A DNA stretch of 64,000 nucleotides from Chrysoporthe austroafricana (Eukaryota; Ascomycota; Sordariomycetes; Diaporthales; Cryphonectriaceae). How positions within the stretch are numbered: the first letter of the stretch is position 1; every line of letters starts with the position of its first letter. A program made the translations under genes and the position numbers. The DNA lies in contig JYIP02000001.1 of assembly GCA_001051155.2 (NCBI GenBank), positions 4,650,001 to 4,714,000 of the forward strand. Direction: 5' to 3'. Under the pieces are notes generated by a model. The model had not been told where the DNA came from. It saw only the letters and a list, made by a program, of their open reading frames with translations, and did not search any database. Positions 12,307 through 22,438 of this stretch are shown in pieces.

Positions 12307-14555
12307 ATGGCGACCCGTAAGCTCAACGTGCTGGTCTACACAGGTCTGCCCCACCACAAGCCTCGACATGTATTTGTCTAGCATGCCCGTCTCTCATCAG
12401 CCTATACTAACACTCACCAGGCACCGGCACGACAATAGCCTCGATCCGCCAGTGCATCTACACCCTCCGCCGCCTGCTCTCCCCCAACTACGCCGTCATC
12501 CCGCTGACAGAGTCCGCCCTCCTTAAGGAGCCGTGGCCGCCTACCGCAGCCCTCCTTGTCATCCCCGGCGGCGCCGACCTCAACTACTGCCGCGTCCTCA
12601 ACGGCGCCGGCAACCGCATCATCGACTCCTTCGTCCGCCGCGGCGGTGCCTACCTCGGCTTCTGCGCCGGCGGGTACTACGGCTGCGCCCGGTGCGAGTT
12701 CGAGGTCGGCCACCCGGAGAGGGGCATGGAGGTCGTCGGGAGCCGGGAGCTGGGCTTCTTCCCGGGCACCTGCAGGGGCGGCGCGTTCGAGGGGTTCCGG
12801 TACGCGAGCGAGGCCGGCGCGAGGGCTGCGAGGGTGGCTGTGCGCCAGGAGGCCTTTGCGGGCGCCGAGGTGCTGCCTGAAACTTTCAGGTCGTACTACA
12901 ACGGGGGAGGCGTGTTTGTTGACGCCGCCAAGATGGGCGACCGGGGGGTCGAGGTGCTGGCGAGCTATGAGGAGGAGCTAAACGTTGACGGGGGCGAGGA
13001 GAACGCCGCGCTGGTGTATTGCAAGGTGGGCTCGGGCGGTGTCATTCTTACAGGGCCTCATCCGGAGTATGTTGCTCTTGTCGTTCCCTGTTGGCGCTGC
13101 GACACTGACTGACCCGGTGCCAGATTCGCAGCCGTAAATCTCGAGCCGCATCCGGGCGTTGAGGGCTATGACAAGCTGATCTCAGCCTTGGCGGAAGACG
13201 ACGAACACCGAACCAACTTCCTCAAGGCCTGTCTGGCCAAGCTAGGCCTTCAGGTCAACCACGACAACACATCCATCCCTTCCCTCTCTAAAATTCATCT
13301 TTCCGCCCTCGATCCTCAGGAAGTGGGCGGCCTACTCACATCCCTCGACGCTGTCATCAGCAAAGATGAGAACGGCCGGGAGCTCATCAGAGGCCAAAAC
13401 GACACGTTCCTCCTCGAACACCAGGACTCGCGCTGGTCCGTCGATGACCTGCGTGCAGCTCTGGACTCCGCACACATTTCTGTCAAGGACGATGGGAACA
13501 CAAAGGTCAGGTACGATCCTGGTCAGGCGGCCGCCGTCGACGGCTTGGTCGACTACAACAAGGTCCTCAAGACCATAGTGCCCCACGAAGCCTCCTGGCC
13601 GGAGCCGAAGGAAACGCCCTACTTCAACCACGCAGACTTCTACGCCTCTCTTCGGGAGTTCCGCCGCCGAGAGACCGAGGCCTATGAGTGGGGCGACACT
13701 CTCATGTACGGCGAGGTGGTGACCAGCACCAACACGCTGCTCGAGAAGAACCCCCACCTCCTCTCGCAGCTCCCCACCGGCTTCACCATGGCCGCCACGA
13801 CCCAGATCGCCGGCCGCGGCCGCGGCACCAACGTCTGGATTGCCCCGCCGGGGTGCATGATCTTCTCGACGGTCGTCAACCACCCGGCGCACCTGGGCCA
13901 GAGCCGCCCCGTGGTGTTCATCCAGTACCTGGTGGCCATCGCGATCGTCGAATCCATCCGGTTCTACGACGGCCGCCTCCGGGACGGCGCGTACGCCGAC
14001 CTGCCCGTCAAGCTGAAGTGGCCGAACGACGTGTACGCGCAGGACCCGGCGAGCCCGTGGAAGGACGCCGCCAAGAAGGTGCCGAACTGGGTCAAGATCG
14101 GCGGGATCCTGACGAACTGCGCGTACAGCGCGGGCAACTACCAGATGGTGGTGGGCGTCGGGGTGAACACGACGAACGGGCAGCCGACGACGTCGCTCGA
14201 CGCGCTGCTGGCGAGGTTCTCGCAGCGGCACAACCTCCCGCCGTTCAGGATCGAGCGGCTGCTCGCGCGGCTCCTCACGAGGTTCGAGTCGCTGTACCGG
14301 GAGTTCGTGAGGAGCGGGTTCAGCCGGGACATGGAGGAGCGGTACTACGACGCGTGGCTACACTCGGGACAGATCGTGACGCTAGAGGCAGAGGGGGGCA
14401 TCACGGCGAAGGTTGTTGGCATCACGAGGGACTGGGGGCTGCTGAAGGTGCAGGAGCTGGGGATCGACGGTCGGGCGACCGGCAAGGTGTGGGCGCTGCA
14501 GAGCGACGAGAACAGTTTTGATTTCTGGAAGGGGTTAGTAAAGAGGAAGGTGTAA
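12307..14555 (+). CDS. BPL1: Biotin--protein ligase (holocarboxylase synthetase)
   Basis: Activates biotin with ATP and attaches it to the target lysine of carboxylases such as acetyl-CoA and pyruvate carboxylase. Exons are 12307-12343, 12421-13066 and 13124-14555, giving 704 residues. The N-terminal third is the class I glutamine-amidotransferase-like domain typical of eukaryotic BPL1, starting MATRKLNVLVYTGTGTT and containing the nucleophile-elbow-like GGAYLGFCAGGYYGC. The catalytic domain starts near residue 330. It has EVVTSTNTLLEKN, the biotinyl-AMP loop (AGRGRGTNVW, a GRGRxxxxW form), KLKWPNDVY, WVKIGGILTN and VGVGVNTTN. The C-terminal cap domain has SGQIVTLEAEGGITAKVVGI. Length and domain order are as expected, and no residue of the signature motifs is lost. 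Confidence 0.95.
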
Positions 14556-14721
14556 GGCAAGGGCAGAGAAAAAAAATGGGTTTTGGCAAAAGGTATAGAT
14601 TCGGTCAGCGCGAGGCTACAAAATATTCACGAACACAAAGGAATTAGATTTCAGTGTTAATCAGATGTATTGTCGTTGCTGGCTACAATTCTCGCTCTCT
14701 CCCCGCCCCTGTCAAGCCGTT

Positions 14722-15024
14722 CTAACGTCCCTGACCTTTATCGGCCCGCGCGTCCGCAGAGGAGCCAGCATTAGCTTGCTCCTCATCTGGCTTCTCAGGA
14801 TCTGGCTTCCCAGGATCTGACTTGTCAGGATATTGCTCCTCGGGATCTGGCTCCTGATGGTGTTGCGGGCAAGGGCCACGGGACGAGATGATGACCTTTC
14901 CAGAATCACATGGCGACTTCACCCGTCTGTACACGTTGCTATGCTCAGGGCAGGGAACGATGATGGTCTGTGAGCCCGCCACCGGACAGCCGTCATCGTG
15001 CACTTGCGGGTAGAGGAAACACAT
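14722..15024 (-). CDS. Possible small cysteine-containing hypothetical protein
   Basis: I do not recognise it. The 100-residue frame has spaced cysteines in the first half (CPVAGS, IIVPCPEH, SPCDSGK, RGPCPQHH) and an acidic Pro/Asp/Lys repeat in the second half (units like DPEEQYPDK, DPGKPDPEKPDEE). The repeated CP-x-H pairs suggest a metal-binding or disulfide fold, but there is no signal peptide and no known family. It lies just 3' of BPL1 on the other strand. It could equally be a chance frame in repetitive DNA. Confidence 0.25.
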   Translation of the reverse strand: MCFLYPQVHDDGCPVAGSQTIIVPCPEHSNVYRRVKSPCDSGKVIISSRGPCPQHHQEPDPEEQYPDKSDPGKPDPEKPDEEQANAGSSADARADKGQGR

Positions 15025-15751
15025 CGTGGCCGAATTGATGCAATGGTGCTGGGGGGCCTCGGAGGTTTGCCGCAGACGGTGGATGTGGCTACTTAAGTAG
15101 CCGTGGTATTATAGGAATCATGATTTGGTGTAGAACATTCGGGATATATAGATAGTTAATGAAGCCAAGATCCCTTAGTTTCTCATTATTTCTTATCAAA
15201 TGGTTCTATATGTAACTTTGTTACGCTTTTGGGACGACTCTGGTTGGACGCAGTCTCAAAGCAACTATTTGAAATTGACAGACAAAGACACCTATAGCTT
15301 TTGCCTTTCCTGAACACCGGCTCTTCACAGAACGCTGCTATTTCTAATAGGATCGAAAAGAAAGGACTTGTGATGTGCTCTGGGAACAATAGCCGCACAG
15401 CAAAGCGGCTATAGGGCCACAATGAACGTCTTCACGCTCTCCGCTCACCGCAATGGCTGGTGATCAAGTCTAAGAGTCCGGTGCGTCGCAATCTCTTGCG
15501 CCGTCTCTTACGTTATCTAATATCGATCGTTTGCGTTTGAAAGAGAGATGCCAAATGATAGGAATCAGAGTAGAAGAGAAGATAAATTCAATCAACCTGG
15601 GTATTCGCTGGGATATCGGATCCGCGCTTGCCTTTCTATATTGACGCTCGACATGTTGCTTCTCCAACGGCCACTCTTCTTCCAAATTAATTTGTAAAAG
15701 CGCGCATTTCTCTGGTCTCGCTTGTGACACGAACCCACGGTAGTCGAGCCC
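15025..15751. other. No recognisable gene
   Basis: Short frames only, none with a known domain. It lies downstream of the Ser/Thr-rich membrane protein gene and upstream of the possible small protein on the same strand. Confidence 0.4.
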
Positions 15752-16441
15752 CTACATCCTAAGGCTTGAGGAATAAGGACGCTGCAACCTGCCCGCCATC
15801 GCCTCTGCCCTCTTGGCCCCAAGCGTGTTCCTCCGAGACTGCCCTAGCCTTGCCCTGCATTGTGTTAGCGACTGTTTCTTTCCACTCGGCGTGAGTTAGA
15901 CAAAGCTGAGAATAAGAGACTAACAGTTCAGCCTTCTCGAACCTTAATCTCCTTCTCCTAATGACACAGTACCCGACCATAGAAACGAGTGAGAACCCGG
16001 CTGCAAGACGGTCGTCAGCAACTATTTTGGCAGCTACATGCTGGAAAATTGTGGTCGAGGACAGAACCTACCCGCTCCCGTCACGCCTGCGACCAACCCT
16101 GGGCTGCTCTGGCTCGTGTCCGCGGAGGTGGTCGATGGGGCTGATATCGCTGGCGCAGAGGCTGTTGGTGGTGAGATTGTGCTTCCTAGAGCTGCGACGG
16201 TCACCGAAGCTGTGGCTGTCGCTGTGGCCTCGACGTAGGTGATGGTATCTGTAGTCGTGGTGAGGAAGGAGGTGATTGGCGACGGCAGGGGTGTTGCCTC
16301 GACCTGTCGAGGTGATACTGAGTAGGCCGATCGTGGACTCAGAGGGGACGACTGATCATCTGCGATGTTCAAAGCCTCAGAAAAACGAATGTCAAGGTCC
16401 GACGGTGCCGGCCGCCGTCTGGCTCTCATGGCTCTGGACAT
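15752..16441 (-). CDS. Ser/Thr-rich single-pass membrane protein, hypothetical
   Basis: A type of protein common in filamentous ascomycetes: a long Ser/Thr/Pro-rich region, one transmembrane helix, then a run of arginines. Exon 1 is 16441-16072 and exon 2 starts at 16000, which joins GLVAGVTGA to AGFSLVSMVGYCVIRRRR and makes one continuous helix plus stop-transfer signal. A second intron (15924-15855, with a GCTAAC branch site) fits the splice consensus and ends the frame at 15752 with 182 residues; unspliced, the frame would stop at 15759 with 203 residues. Both are open. There is no clear N-terminal signal peptide, so the true first exon may lie upstream. A cell-surface sensor or wall-linked role is possible but is only inferred from the architecture. 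Confidence 0.5.
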
Positions 16442-18418
16442 CGTGGCGAGAGACCGTTTCCTGCGGAGAGGTCGCGGCTCTTCCCGAGGGAAGTAAAGAA
16501 TGCTTCAGCTTTTTGACAAGTCGGCTCACCGCCAACCCGGCTTCCGGAGCTTGCTACCCTGCTTGACCTAGCCTTGCCGTTGTTTCGAAACCGCAAGCGG
16601 GAGGAGGACTAGTCGCGAATTACGAACTTGGTGTGAGCCTCGCTCGACGAATGCCTCGTGCTGGGCCGATACCTGGAACGCGGTCTCGTAGGTATTCTCG
16701 GTGAAGGTATGTCGTCTGTACGAGGCAACATTTCAAAGATTGAGGCCAGGGCACCGCAGATATTAATTGCCGTGAACGATCGAAATGGTATCACCCGTAT
16801 ACGGAGTCAGGGCTTAACGATCTTCATACATGTGTCTGAGCCTGGGTGGACGCCCTAAAGTGGCGTTGTGATGGGGCCAGGCTGAAACATCGAAAAGGAC
16901 TATTCTGGATTCCTTTCTCGAGTCAACATGCCGCCGTCCTCTCGCGATTATGCTTGAGGCTATTTCAGCACATATTCATGAGTCCGCGATTCATCTCGCC
17001 AAGTCTTCTCATGATGTTCAACTATATATAGGTTGAAAGCTGGGCGCCGCGCGGAGGGCCATCAGCTGCCACTGACTCGTCCTCCAGGGCGACACTCGGC
17101 GCAGGGATACAGTACCGCAGCGGTGGGCCCGAGTATCATATCGGCTCGCGGAAACCCACCCTGTTGTGTCACACCTGATGGAAGCCTCCTGCGGTGAGCA
17201 CGATCATCAGCTCTCGGTCCATGAAACGCCTTCCCCCTTCACCGAGGGGGACAAAAAACAAAAACAGCCCACGTGGGCTCTGCAGTGGCTGCTACTAACG
17301 GCCACCTGGTTATATCTGCACCCTCGAAGCCATTTTCCAGATGGAAATCTGGGAAAGGGTGGCCCCTCAAACACGAACGACCGAATTTATGCTTAGTTCA
17401 ACCTTTTTGTATGTGTATATTGCCACGCATACATGCCTAGGTATAGTGTGCTGTAAGGGGTTCGGTTGAAAAGGAGACAAAAATCACCATACTTGATAAA
17501 GTCCAACAGGTTACCTAGGTGCTCAGGTGTCTTCCAGAATACCAATGGATGGGATTCTACTTATTCGTGAATCTTCAGGCTCTTAAGGTAAGTACGTCCG
17601 TACAATGTTCCATACATAGGTACGCGACAATATCATGCGAGGCCGAATTCCCATTGTAAGCATGTAATCTCGCGCTGCAAGCATGTCAGTAGCTCATTGA
17701 ACCAGTTTTGATAAGTCGCCCGAGAGCAGCCTGCCACGTTCAAGAAGGTTTGCTCCAAGCCTGGACAAAGCTGAGCCAAGGAGGAGGAAAAAGCGTCGTG
17801 CCATTCTTTAGGCTGCCGGACTCGGAGGTTAGGGGCCACGCCGTGGCGGCGAGCTGCATGACGTCTGCCAATCCCGGAGGCTTCCGCCGCCATCGCGCAG
17901 GCGGCTCTGCCACTGCCTGCGTAGCGGCTCCGGAGGTGTGGTTTCACCGCTCCAAACGGCTAAGTAACGGGTATCCACCACCACAGGTACGGGGTATACT
18001 GCTAGACCGTCGTCCATGACTTCTCCTCCACGCTAGTCTGGGCGTTCGTGAGAACTTGAGCGGACATTCCCGGTATATCAGTACAGGTCGTAGATCACTC
18101 ACCAGTCTTGCGCGCCCCGTCTCCTGATCCTGTTGCTCGGGGTTTGTTCTCTGTCACGTGTGTTCAGCTCGCGCCGGTCACGCATCACCCTCAGTAGCCG
18201 ATTGGAGTCGTACCTGTGGTGTGATCTGTGCTGGATACAAGAACAACAACTTGGCTAGAAAGGGCCAGAAGACGAGAACATAAAATCCATCACGTCTTCT
18301 ATTCTGCGCTCTGCCACGAGTACTCCTTGTATTTCAAGGGCGTAAACCGAAAGGCTATCTCAACCACAACACTTCCACAACCTCACGCGCTCGGCGGAAG
18401 GGTCACGATAACCACACC
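16442..18418. other. No recognisable gene; upstream region of the NRDE/TANGO2 gene
   Basis: No supported coding frame. It includes a perfect 12-bp palindrome at 17267-17278, a stem-loop (ccccc...ggggg) about 30 nt before it, and a CACGTG box at 18155-18160, about 260 nt upstream of the next start codon. The region may hold a non-coding transcript or a gene too diverged for me to see. Confidence 0.4.
17267..17278. promoter_or_regulatory. Perfect palindrome gcccacgtgggc with central E-box
   Basis: The 12 bases read the same on both strands and centre on CACGTG, the binding core of many fungal bHLH regulators. It is far (1.1 kb) from the nearest recognised start codon, so the link to a gene is uncertain. 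Confidence 0.35.
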
Positions 18419-19549
18419 ATGTGTATCGCCCTCCTTACCACCGCGCACCCCAAGTACGCGCTTATCATCCTCGATAACCGCGACGAGTTCATACTCAGGC
18501 CGACATCCCGGCCCCACTGGTGGACCACGAAGGCATCACGGCAGTCGTCGAGGACAGCCACCCCGGCTAGCAACGGAGACGGGCCGCGGGATGGCGGCTC
18601 CTCGGAGGAGGAGGAGATCCAGCATATACTCTCCTCGCGTGACCTACTCCGCCCCGAGCAAGGCACCTGGCTCGGCATCACCAAGTCCGGCCACTTCGCC
18701 GTGCTGACCAACTACCGAGAGGTCGATTCGGGCACCGGCGCGCCGTCCGTGAGCGGGGCCAAGAGCCGCGGCGGTATGGTCACCGCATGGCTCGGGAGCC
18801 CGAGCTCGCAGAGCGTCCGTGACTTCGTGGAGTCGATGATCGCGGAGGAAGGAACGCAGGGGGTGGGTGGGTTCTCGCTCATCTGCGGCAAGCTGCGAAA
18901 GCGAAAGATTGACGGCGAGAACGAGCTGGAACCGCTGGGTATCCTGTCGAACAAGGCAGTGCACCCGGAACAGATACCGTGGATCGCCCGGAAGAGGGAC
19001 GAGGTGGTTGGACTAAGCAATGCGGCATACGACAACCCAAATGAGTGGCCTAAGGTCACCAAGGGGAAGGCCCTGCTCAAGTCGGTCATCGCGCAAGCCG
19101 TAGCGGAGGACTCGAGCGAGGACGAGCTGCGGGAGCGCCTCTTCGGCCTCCTGGACCAGGACGACCTGCCCAAATCACCGGAGTCGGGCTTCGAGGACTA
19201 CCTGATGATGCTGCAGGAGTCGATCTTCATCCCGCTGATAGGCGACCAACAGCATAGAGACGACATGGCCTCGTGGACCGCCAGATCCAGGGAGAACGGA
19301 AGTGCCAATGCCGAACTCAAGGACGCACTGGCCAAAGTGGAGGGCGCCCAGAGGCCAGACCCGCAACCGGCGCCGTCGTTCAGCAAGGGCATGTACGGGA
19401 CGCAGAGGCAGACCGTCATACTGGTGGACTGGGATGGCAATGTGACATATACGGAGAGGTCGCTGTTCGATGCAGATGGGAACGAGATAGTCAGGGGCAA
19501 GGGCGATGAGACGTTCCGCTTTGCCGTCGAGGGGTGGGAGCAGTCTTGA
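18419..19549 (+). CDS. NRDE-family protein (TANGO2 homologue)
   Basis: Single-exon 376-residue protein of the NRDE (TANGO2) family. Animal TANGO2 is linked to Golgi/ER organisation and to heme and lipid handling; the fungal role is not established. The start at 18419 gives the family's MCIAL with cysteine at position 2, followed closely by the diagnostic NRDE motif in IILDNRDEFILRP and then PHWW. Other family features are WLGITKSGHFAVLTNYRE and FVESM near residue 140. The C-terminal TVILVDWDGNVTYTERS strand is also present. Two loops rich in Gly, Ser and acidic residues are insertions relative to the animal protein. The frame is complete, and several long open frames on the opposite strand are antisense shadows. 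A CACGTG box lies about 260 nt upstream. Confidence 0.9.
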   Translation: MCIALLTTAHPKYALIILDNRDEFILRPTSRPHWWTTKASRQSSRTATPASNGDGPRDGGSSEEEEIQHILSSRDLLRPEQGTWLGITKSGHFAVLTNYREVDSGTGAPSVSGAKSRGGMVTAWLGSPSSQSVRDFVESMIAEEGTQGVGGFSLICGKLRKRKIDGENELEPLGILSNKAVHPEQIPWIARKRDEVVGLSNAAYDNPNEWPKVTKGKALLKSVIAQAVAEDSSEDELRERLFGLLDQDDLPKSPESGFEDYLMMLQESIFIPLIGDQQHRDDMASWTARSRENGSANAELKDALAKVEGAQRPDPQPAPSFSKGMYGTQRQTVILVDWDGNVTYTERSLFDADGNEIVRGKGDETFRFAVEGWEQS

Positions 19550-20182
19550 TGGCCGTCCCTGGGCGGTAACTCCCGGGGGGTGGGGGTAGGCGGCGCCTGG
19601 GATATGGGCGTGAGGGGGTGTCGGTTTCTAACGAGCGATGAGGGTATGGCGTGGGATGGACTGGGTACGTCATGGGATGGATTCAAGGGTACTTTGATGG
19701 TCATTGGGACGTTCGCTTTATCGTGATACCCTTCAGTTCTGACCTTTGGGCGAGCGGACGGGAAGCTAGAGATCGTGGCCGACCGAGCACGCACAACACA
19801 ACTGCTTCTCCTGTGGAATGGATGGGATAGAGACAGCTGGAGGTGCCTGGAAGAAGCCGTGGGCCCTGGGATGGGATACGTCTTGTTTGATCTAGGATGA
19901 GATGAAGGCGAAGATGAATGACAGAAGGAGCCTGTCTGTGCTACCTGACAGAGAAGGCGCATGTCGTTTGCAACCGTTGAGCTCCTCCTCCTGGGCATGG
20001 CCGCCTGGCGCTCCCTCTCCTCTTCCACGCCTGCCTTGTGCTGTCCTGGCCAGGTCATATCTCGCCGGTCTCCCCAATGTTTGTTGACTCCCTATCACCA
20101 CCTTCTGGCCCCGCTACCAAGCAGCTGCACCACCCTCACTCCGCCAATGCCCTGATACATCTGCCCTCACTGCTCTTCCATA
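19550..20182. other. Intergenic region
   Basis: No supported gene. It holds the 3' flank of the NRDE gene and the probable promoter of the following hypothetical gene, with pyrimidine-rich stretches before 20183. Confidence 0.45.
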
Positions 20183-20833
20183 TTGCACCACAGCCCAGAG
20201 CTGACGATGGACAACCAGATCCAGCCCCTGGAGCCTGATCAGAAGAAGCCTGTCACGCCCGCCAGCGGGACTCTCAGACCTAATCACGAGCATGTTGGCT
20301 GTTTCCCGACTGCTCCTCCATGCAGAGAACTAACCAGCATCAGCAAACACACCGAGCAGCAGCAGCGCAGAGAACAGTACCAGCAAAAGAGCTTCCTGCA
20401 GATAATCAGCTTTCTGGGGTTCACCGTCTCGGAGATCTCCCAGCAGACCAGGCACGTCCTTTCCCAGAGCCTCAGGTGCACCTGGATGCTTCTTCGCGAG
20501 CTGCCCAAACCCCACATCGACGCCGTCTACGTGCTGGTCCCGCTCTGGTACACCGTCATCCAGGCCTTCGCTCTGATCCTCTTTGTCGTCTGCGGGAGGA
20601 TAGCCTTCGAGATCGCCAACAGGCCCCTACGCTTCGTCGAGAAGCATTGGCAACGATGGACCGACCCACACGCGTCTCCCGTCTCCCAACACCGCGCCTC
20701 CCCTTCCGTCGACGCCCAGCCGTCGGCGCGCCCATCGGCCCAGTCCAACACAATGCGCTCCCCGCCTCAGCTGATGAGGACCCGCAACATCTCGGTGGCA
20801 CAGGAGCTTCCGTCCCCATCCGCGACGAGCTGA
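20183..20833 (+). CDS. Hypothetical membrane protein, N-terminal part of a possible two-frame gene
   Basis: A 216-residue frame I do not recognise as a named family. It has a Gln-rich stretch near residue 55, then amphipathic segments, and one strong hydrophobic helix near residues 115-140 (YVLVPLWYTVIQAFALILFV), followed by a Ser/Pro-rich tail. It overlaps the next frame, which is in another phase. The two may be one gene joined by an intron or a frameshift near 20650-20830, or two separate genes. The ATG at 20183 is the first of two; the second, MDNQIQ, begins nine codons later. Confidence 0.45.
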   Translation: MHHSPELTMDNQIQPLEPDQKKPVTPASGTLRPNHEHVGCFPTAPPCRELTSISKHTEQQQRREQYQQKSFLQIISFLGFTVSEISQQTRHVLSQSLRCTWMLLRELPKPHIDAVYVLVPLWYTVIQAFALILFVVCGRIAFEIANRPLRFVEKHWQRWTDPHASPVSQHRASPSVDAQPSARPSAQSNTMRSPPQLMRTRNISVAQELPSPSATS

Positions 20834-21708
20834 ACGCGACCGTCGGCCTCGCTACTACAGTCGCCCACGGCGAACAAGAGCCAGCAGAGCGCCCTCTAAC
20901 CCCCGTTACGAAGCAGCTTGAGGATTCAACACAACACTGGCCGCTGCCTAAGTCGCGCACCCTCAACGTCTTCTCTGGCATTTCTCAATCCTTTTCCCGC
21001 TCTAGCCTTATCCCTAGCCGCCGCACAAACTACTCGTCTACGGCGTCAGCATCCTCCATCTCTGTTAATACAGCCATCTTCGCTTCTACAACGCCCAACG
21101 CTCTTCCACCAGTTCGCCTACCCAAGTTAAAGAGCAGCCGGTGGTCCCTCGGCTCCCATAGGTCCGAGTCGCACCTTTCGCCCGACCCTTGCATTATCTA
21201 TGAAGCGCAACCATCGGCCTACTGGACTGGCCGCTTCATGTCCCTCCACGACAGGTTCCAGTCCGAGGCCTTGAGCCAGAAGAACATGCAGTCTCTCATC
21301 TTGGCCCACTCCCAGCGGGCCAAGGACACGAGCCAGCGCAGCAAACAGCCACAATTTTCAGACATGCGCTACAGCCGATACAATACCCGCCTCCCGCCTT
21401 CTGCCACATCCGCTGCCATCCTCCAGCAGACAGGCGGCAACATGGCCGACGCGATAGCACACGCGGATGCTGCCTTGCTTCTCGACGATGACGAGCGGTG
21501 CAAGCGGGTCTTCGTGCACCTTGAGGCGTTCTGCGCGACCGACGAAGCACGCAAGAGCCTGCGTTCCTGGCAGCAGGACTATGCGCGCAAGACGGGGCGT
21601 AAGAAGCTCCTGCCCCGAGGCGGAGTCATGGAGGGGCGGGGCCACGGGTCTTATATCTCGCGTATCATCGGTGGCAAGAGGATCGGAAAGAGAGCGAGTA
21701 TTATGTAG
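20656..21708 (+). CDS. Conserved hypothetical protein, Ser-rich with basic C-terminus
   Basis: A 350-residue frame from the ATG at 20656; the frame is open upstream to 20320, but that part is a shadow of the overlapping hydrophobic frame. The first 230 residues are Ser/Thr/Pro-rich and look disordered. The last 120 are folded-looking, with AYWTGRFMSLHDRFQSEAL, DDDERCKRVFVHLEAFCAT and SWQQDYARKTGRKKLLP, ending in a basic stretch (GGKRIGKRASIM). I recall similar C-terminal blocks in uncharacterised Sordariomycete proteins, but I know of no function. The codon bias looks coding. It may be the downstream part of the gene starting at 20183. Confidence 0.6.
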   Translation: MDRPTRVSRLPTPRLPFRRRPAVGAPIGPVQHNALPASADEDPQHLGGTGASVPIRDELNATVGLATTVAHGEQEPAERPLTPVTKQLEDSTQHWPLPKSRTLNVFSGISQSFSRSSLIPSRRTNYSSTASASSISVNTAIFASTTPNALPPVRLPKLKSSRWSLGSHRSESHLSPDPCIIYEAQPSAYWTGRFMSLHDRFQSEALSQKNMQSLILAHSQRAKDTSQRSKQPQFSDMRYSRYNTRLPPSATSAAILQQTGGNMADAIAHADAALLLDDDERCKRVFVHLEAFCATDEARKSLRSWQQDYARKTGRKKLLPRGGVMEGRGHGSYISRIIGGKRIGKRASIM

Positions 21709-22222
21709 GGATATTGGGACAGGCTGGGTTCTTCTGAGGTTGAAGAGAAGGCTCTTCTTATTCGCTATCGGCTCGGCCGATGCCAAGCTGGCCTTGGCTG
21801 ATGTCTGTTCGGCAGGCATGGTGAGGCATGATTTGAGACGACCATGACTTGCTGTTGCACTTTTAACCTTGACTTCTCATTTCATGCAAAGGGAAGAGAC
21901 AAAGTAATGAGCAGCACAGATCAATGAAAGTTATGACCAACGCTGTGTATGTCCGGAAAACCGGCTTGTCAAATCCTGTTCCATCCATTGCTGAGGCCTA
22001 TGGGGCATGACACAATCTGTACCAGAACACCTGTTATATCCTCAGACTGAGATGTCTGTCTCCGAATCAGGTATCGCATCCAACGCCGTGACCAAATGTA
22101 GAACCAACCACCCTTGAAATTTTTCCACATCCTCAACGCCGTAGTTCAGATGCAACCCCCCCCCCAACCCCAGCTTCATAGGAATCCGCCCATAGTGGAC
22201 TCTTGGAGAGCCAAAACTAGAC
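21709..22222. other. Intergenic region
   Basis: No supported gene. It contains a run of nine or more cytosines on the plus strand near 22155. It lies between the 3' ends of two convergent genes. Confidence 0.45.
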
Positions 22223-22438
22223 TCAAATCTGCAGAACGCCATCAACGACCTTGGGCTGCCAGTTGATCGTCACCTTGTACTTGTGCCGCGGTCGCCCGGG
22301 CCACTTTCTCTCGGGGCTCGGTGTACCAGCATCGTCATCCGCGTCGTCACCGTACCCACCCCACACAGCACTCACAGCTCCGGTCTCCACGTAGAGACTG
22401 GGACCCCCGTAATCCGGACCATCGAAGGCGGCATCTCC
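22223..22438 (-). other. In-frame open extension after the TFB2 stop codon
   Basis: After the TAG of TFB2 (22439-22441) the same frame stays open for 71 codons to a TGA at 22223-22225. The residues look coding rather than random: GGPSLYVETG, then an acidic stretch, then RPRHKYKVTINWQPKVVDGV. A GT...AG intron candidate of exactly 81 nt covers the last 26 TFB2 codons and the stop: it begins at gtgaag after WKSD and ends at atctag. Splicing it would join TFB2 to this extension in frame. Stop-codon readthrough, an alternative isoform, or an exon of another gene are all possible. Confidence 0.4.

Noticed and set aside
13332..14231. Long open frame (299 aa) on the minus strand
   Set aside because: It lies fully antisense to the catalytic part of BPL1; its Arg/Val/Gly-rich content is the mirror of GC-rich codons.
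19198..20058. 286-aa minus-strand frame
   Set aside because: Overlaps the NRDE gene antisense and then runs through intergenic Ser/Pro-rich sequence without any domain.
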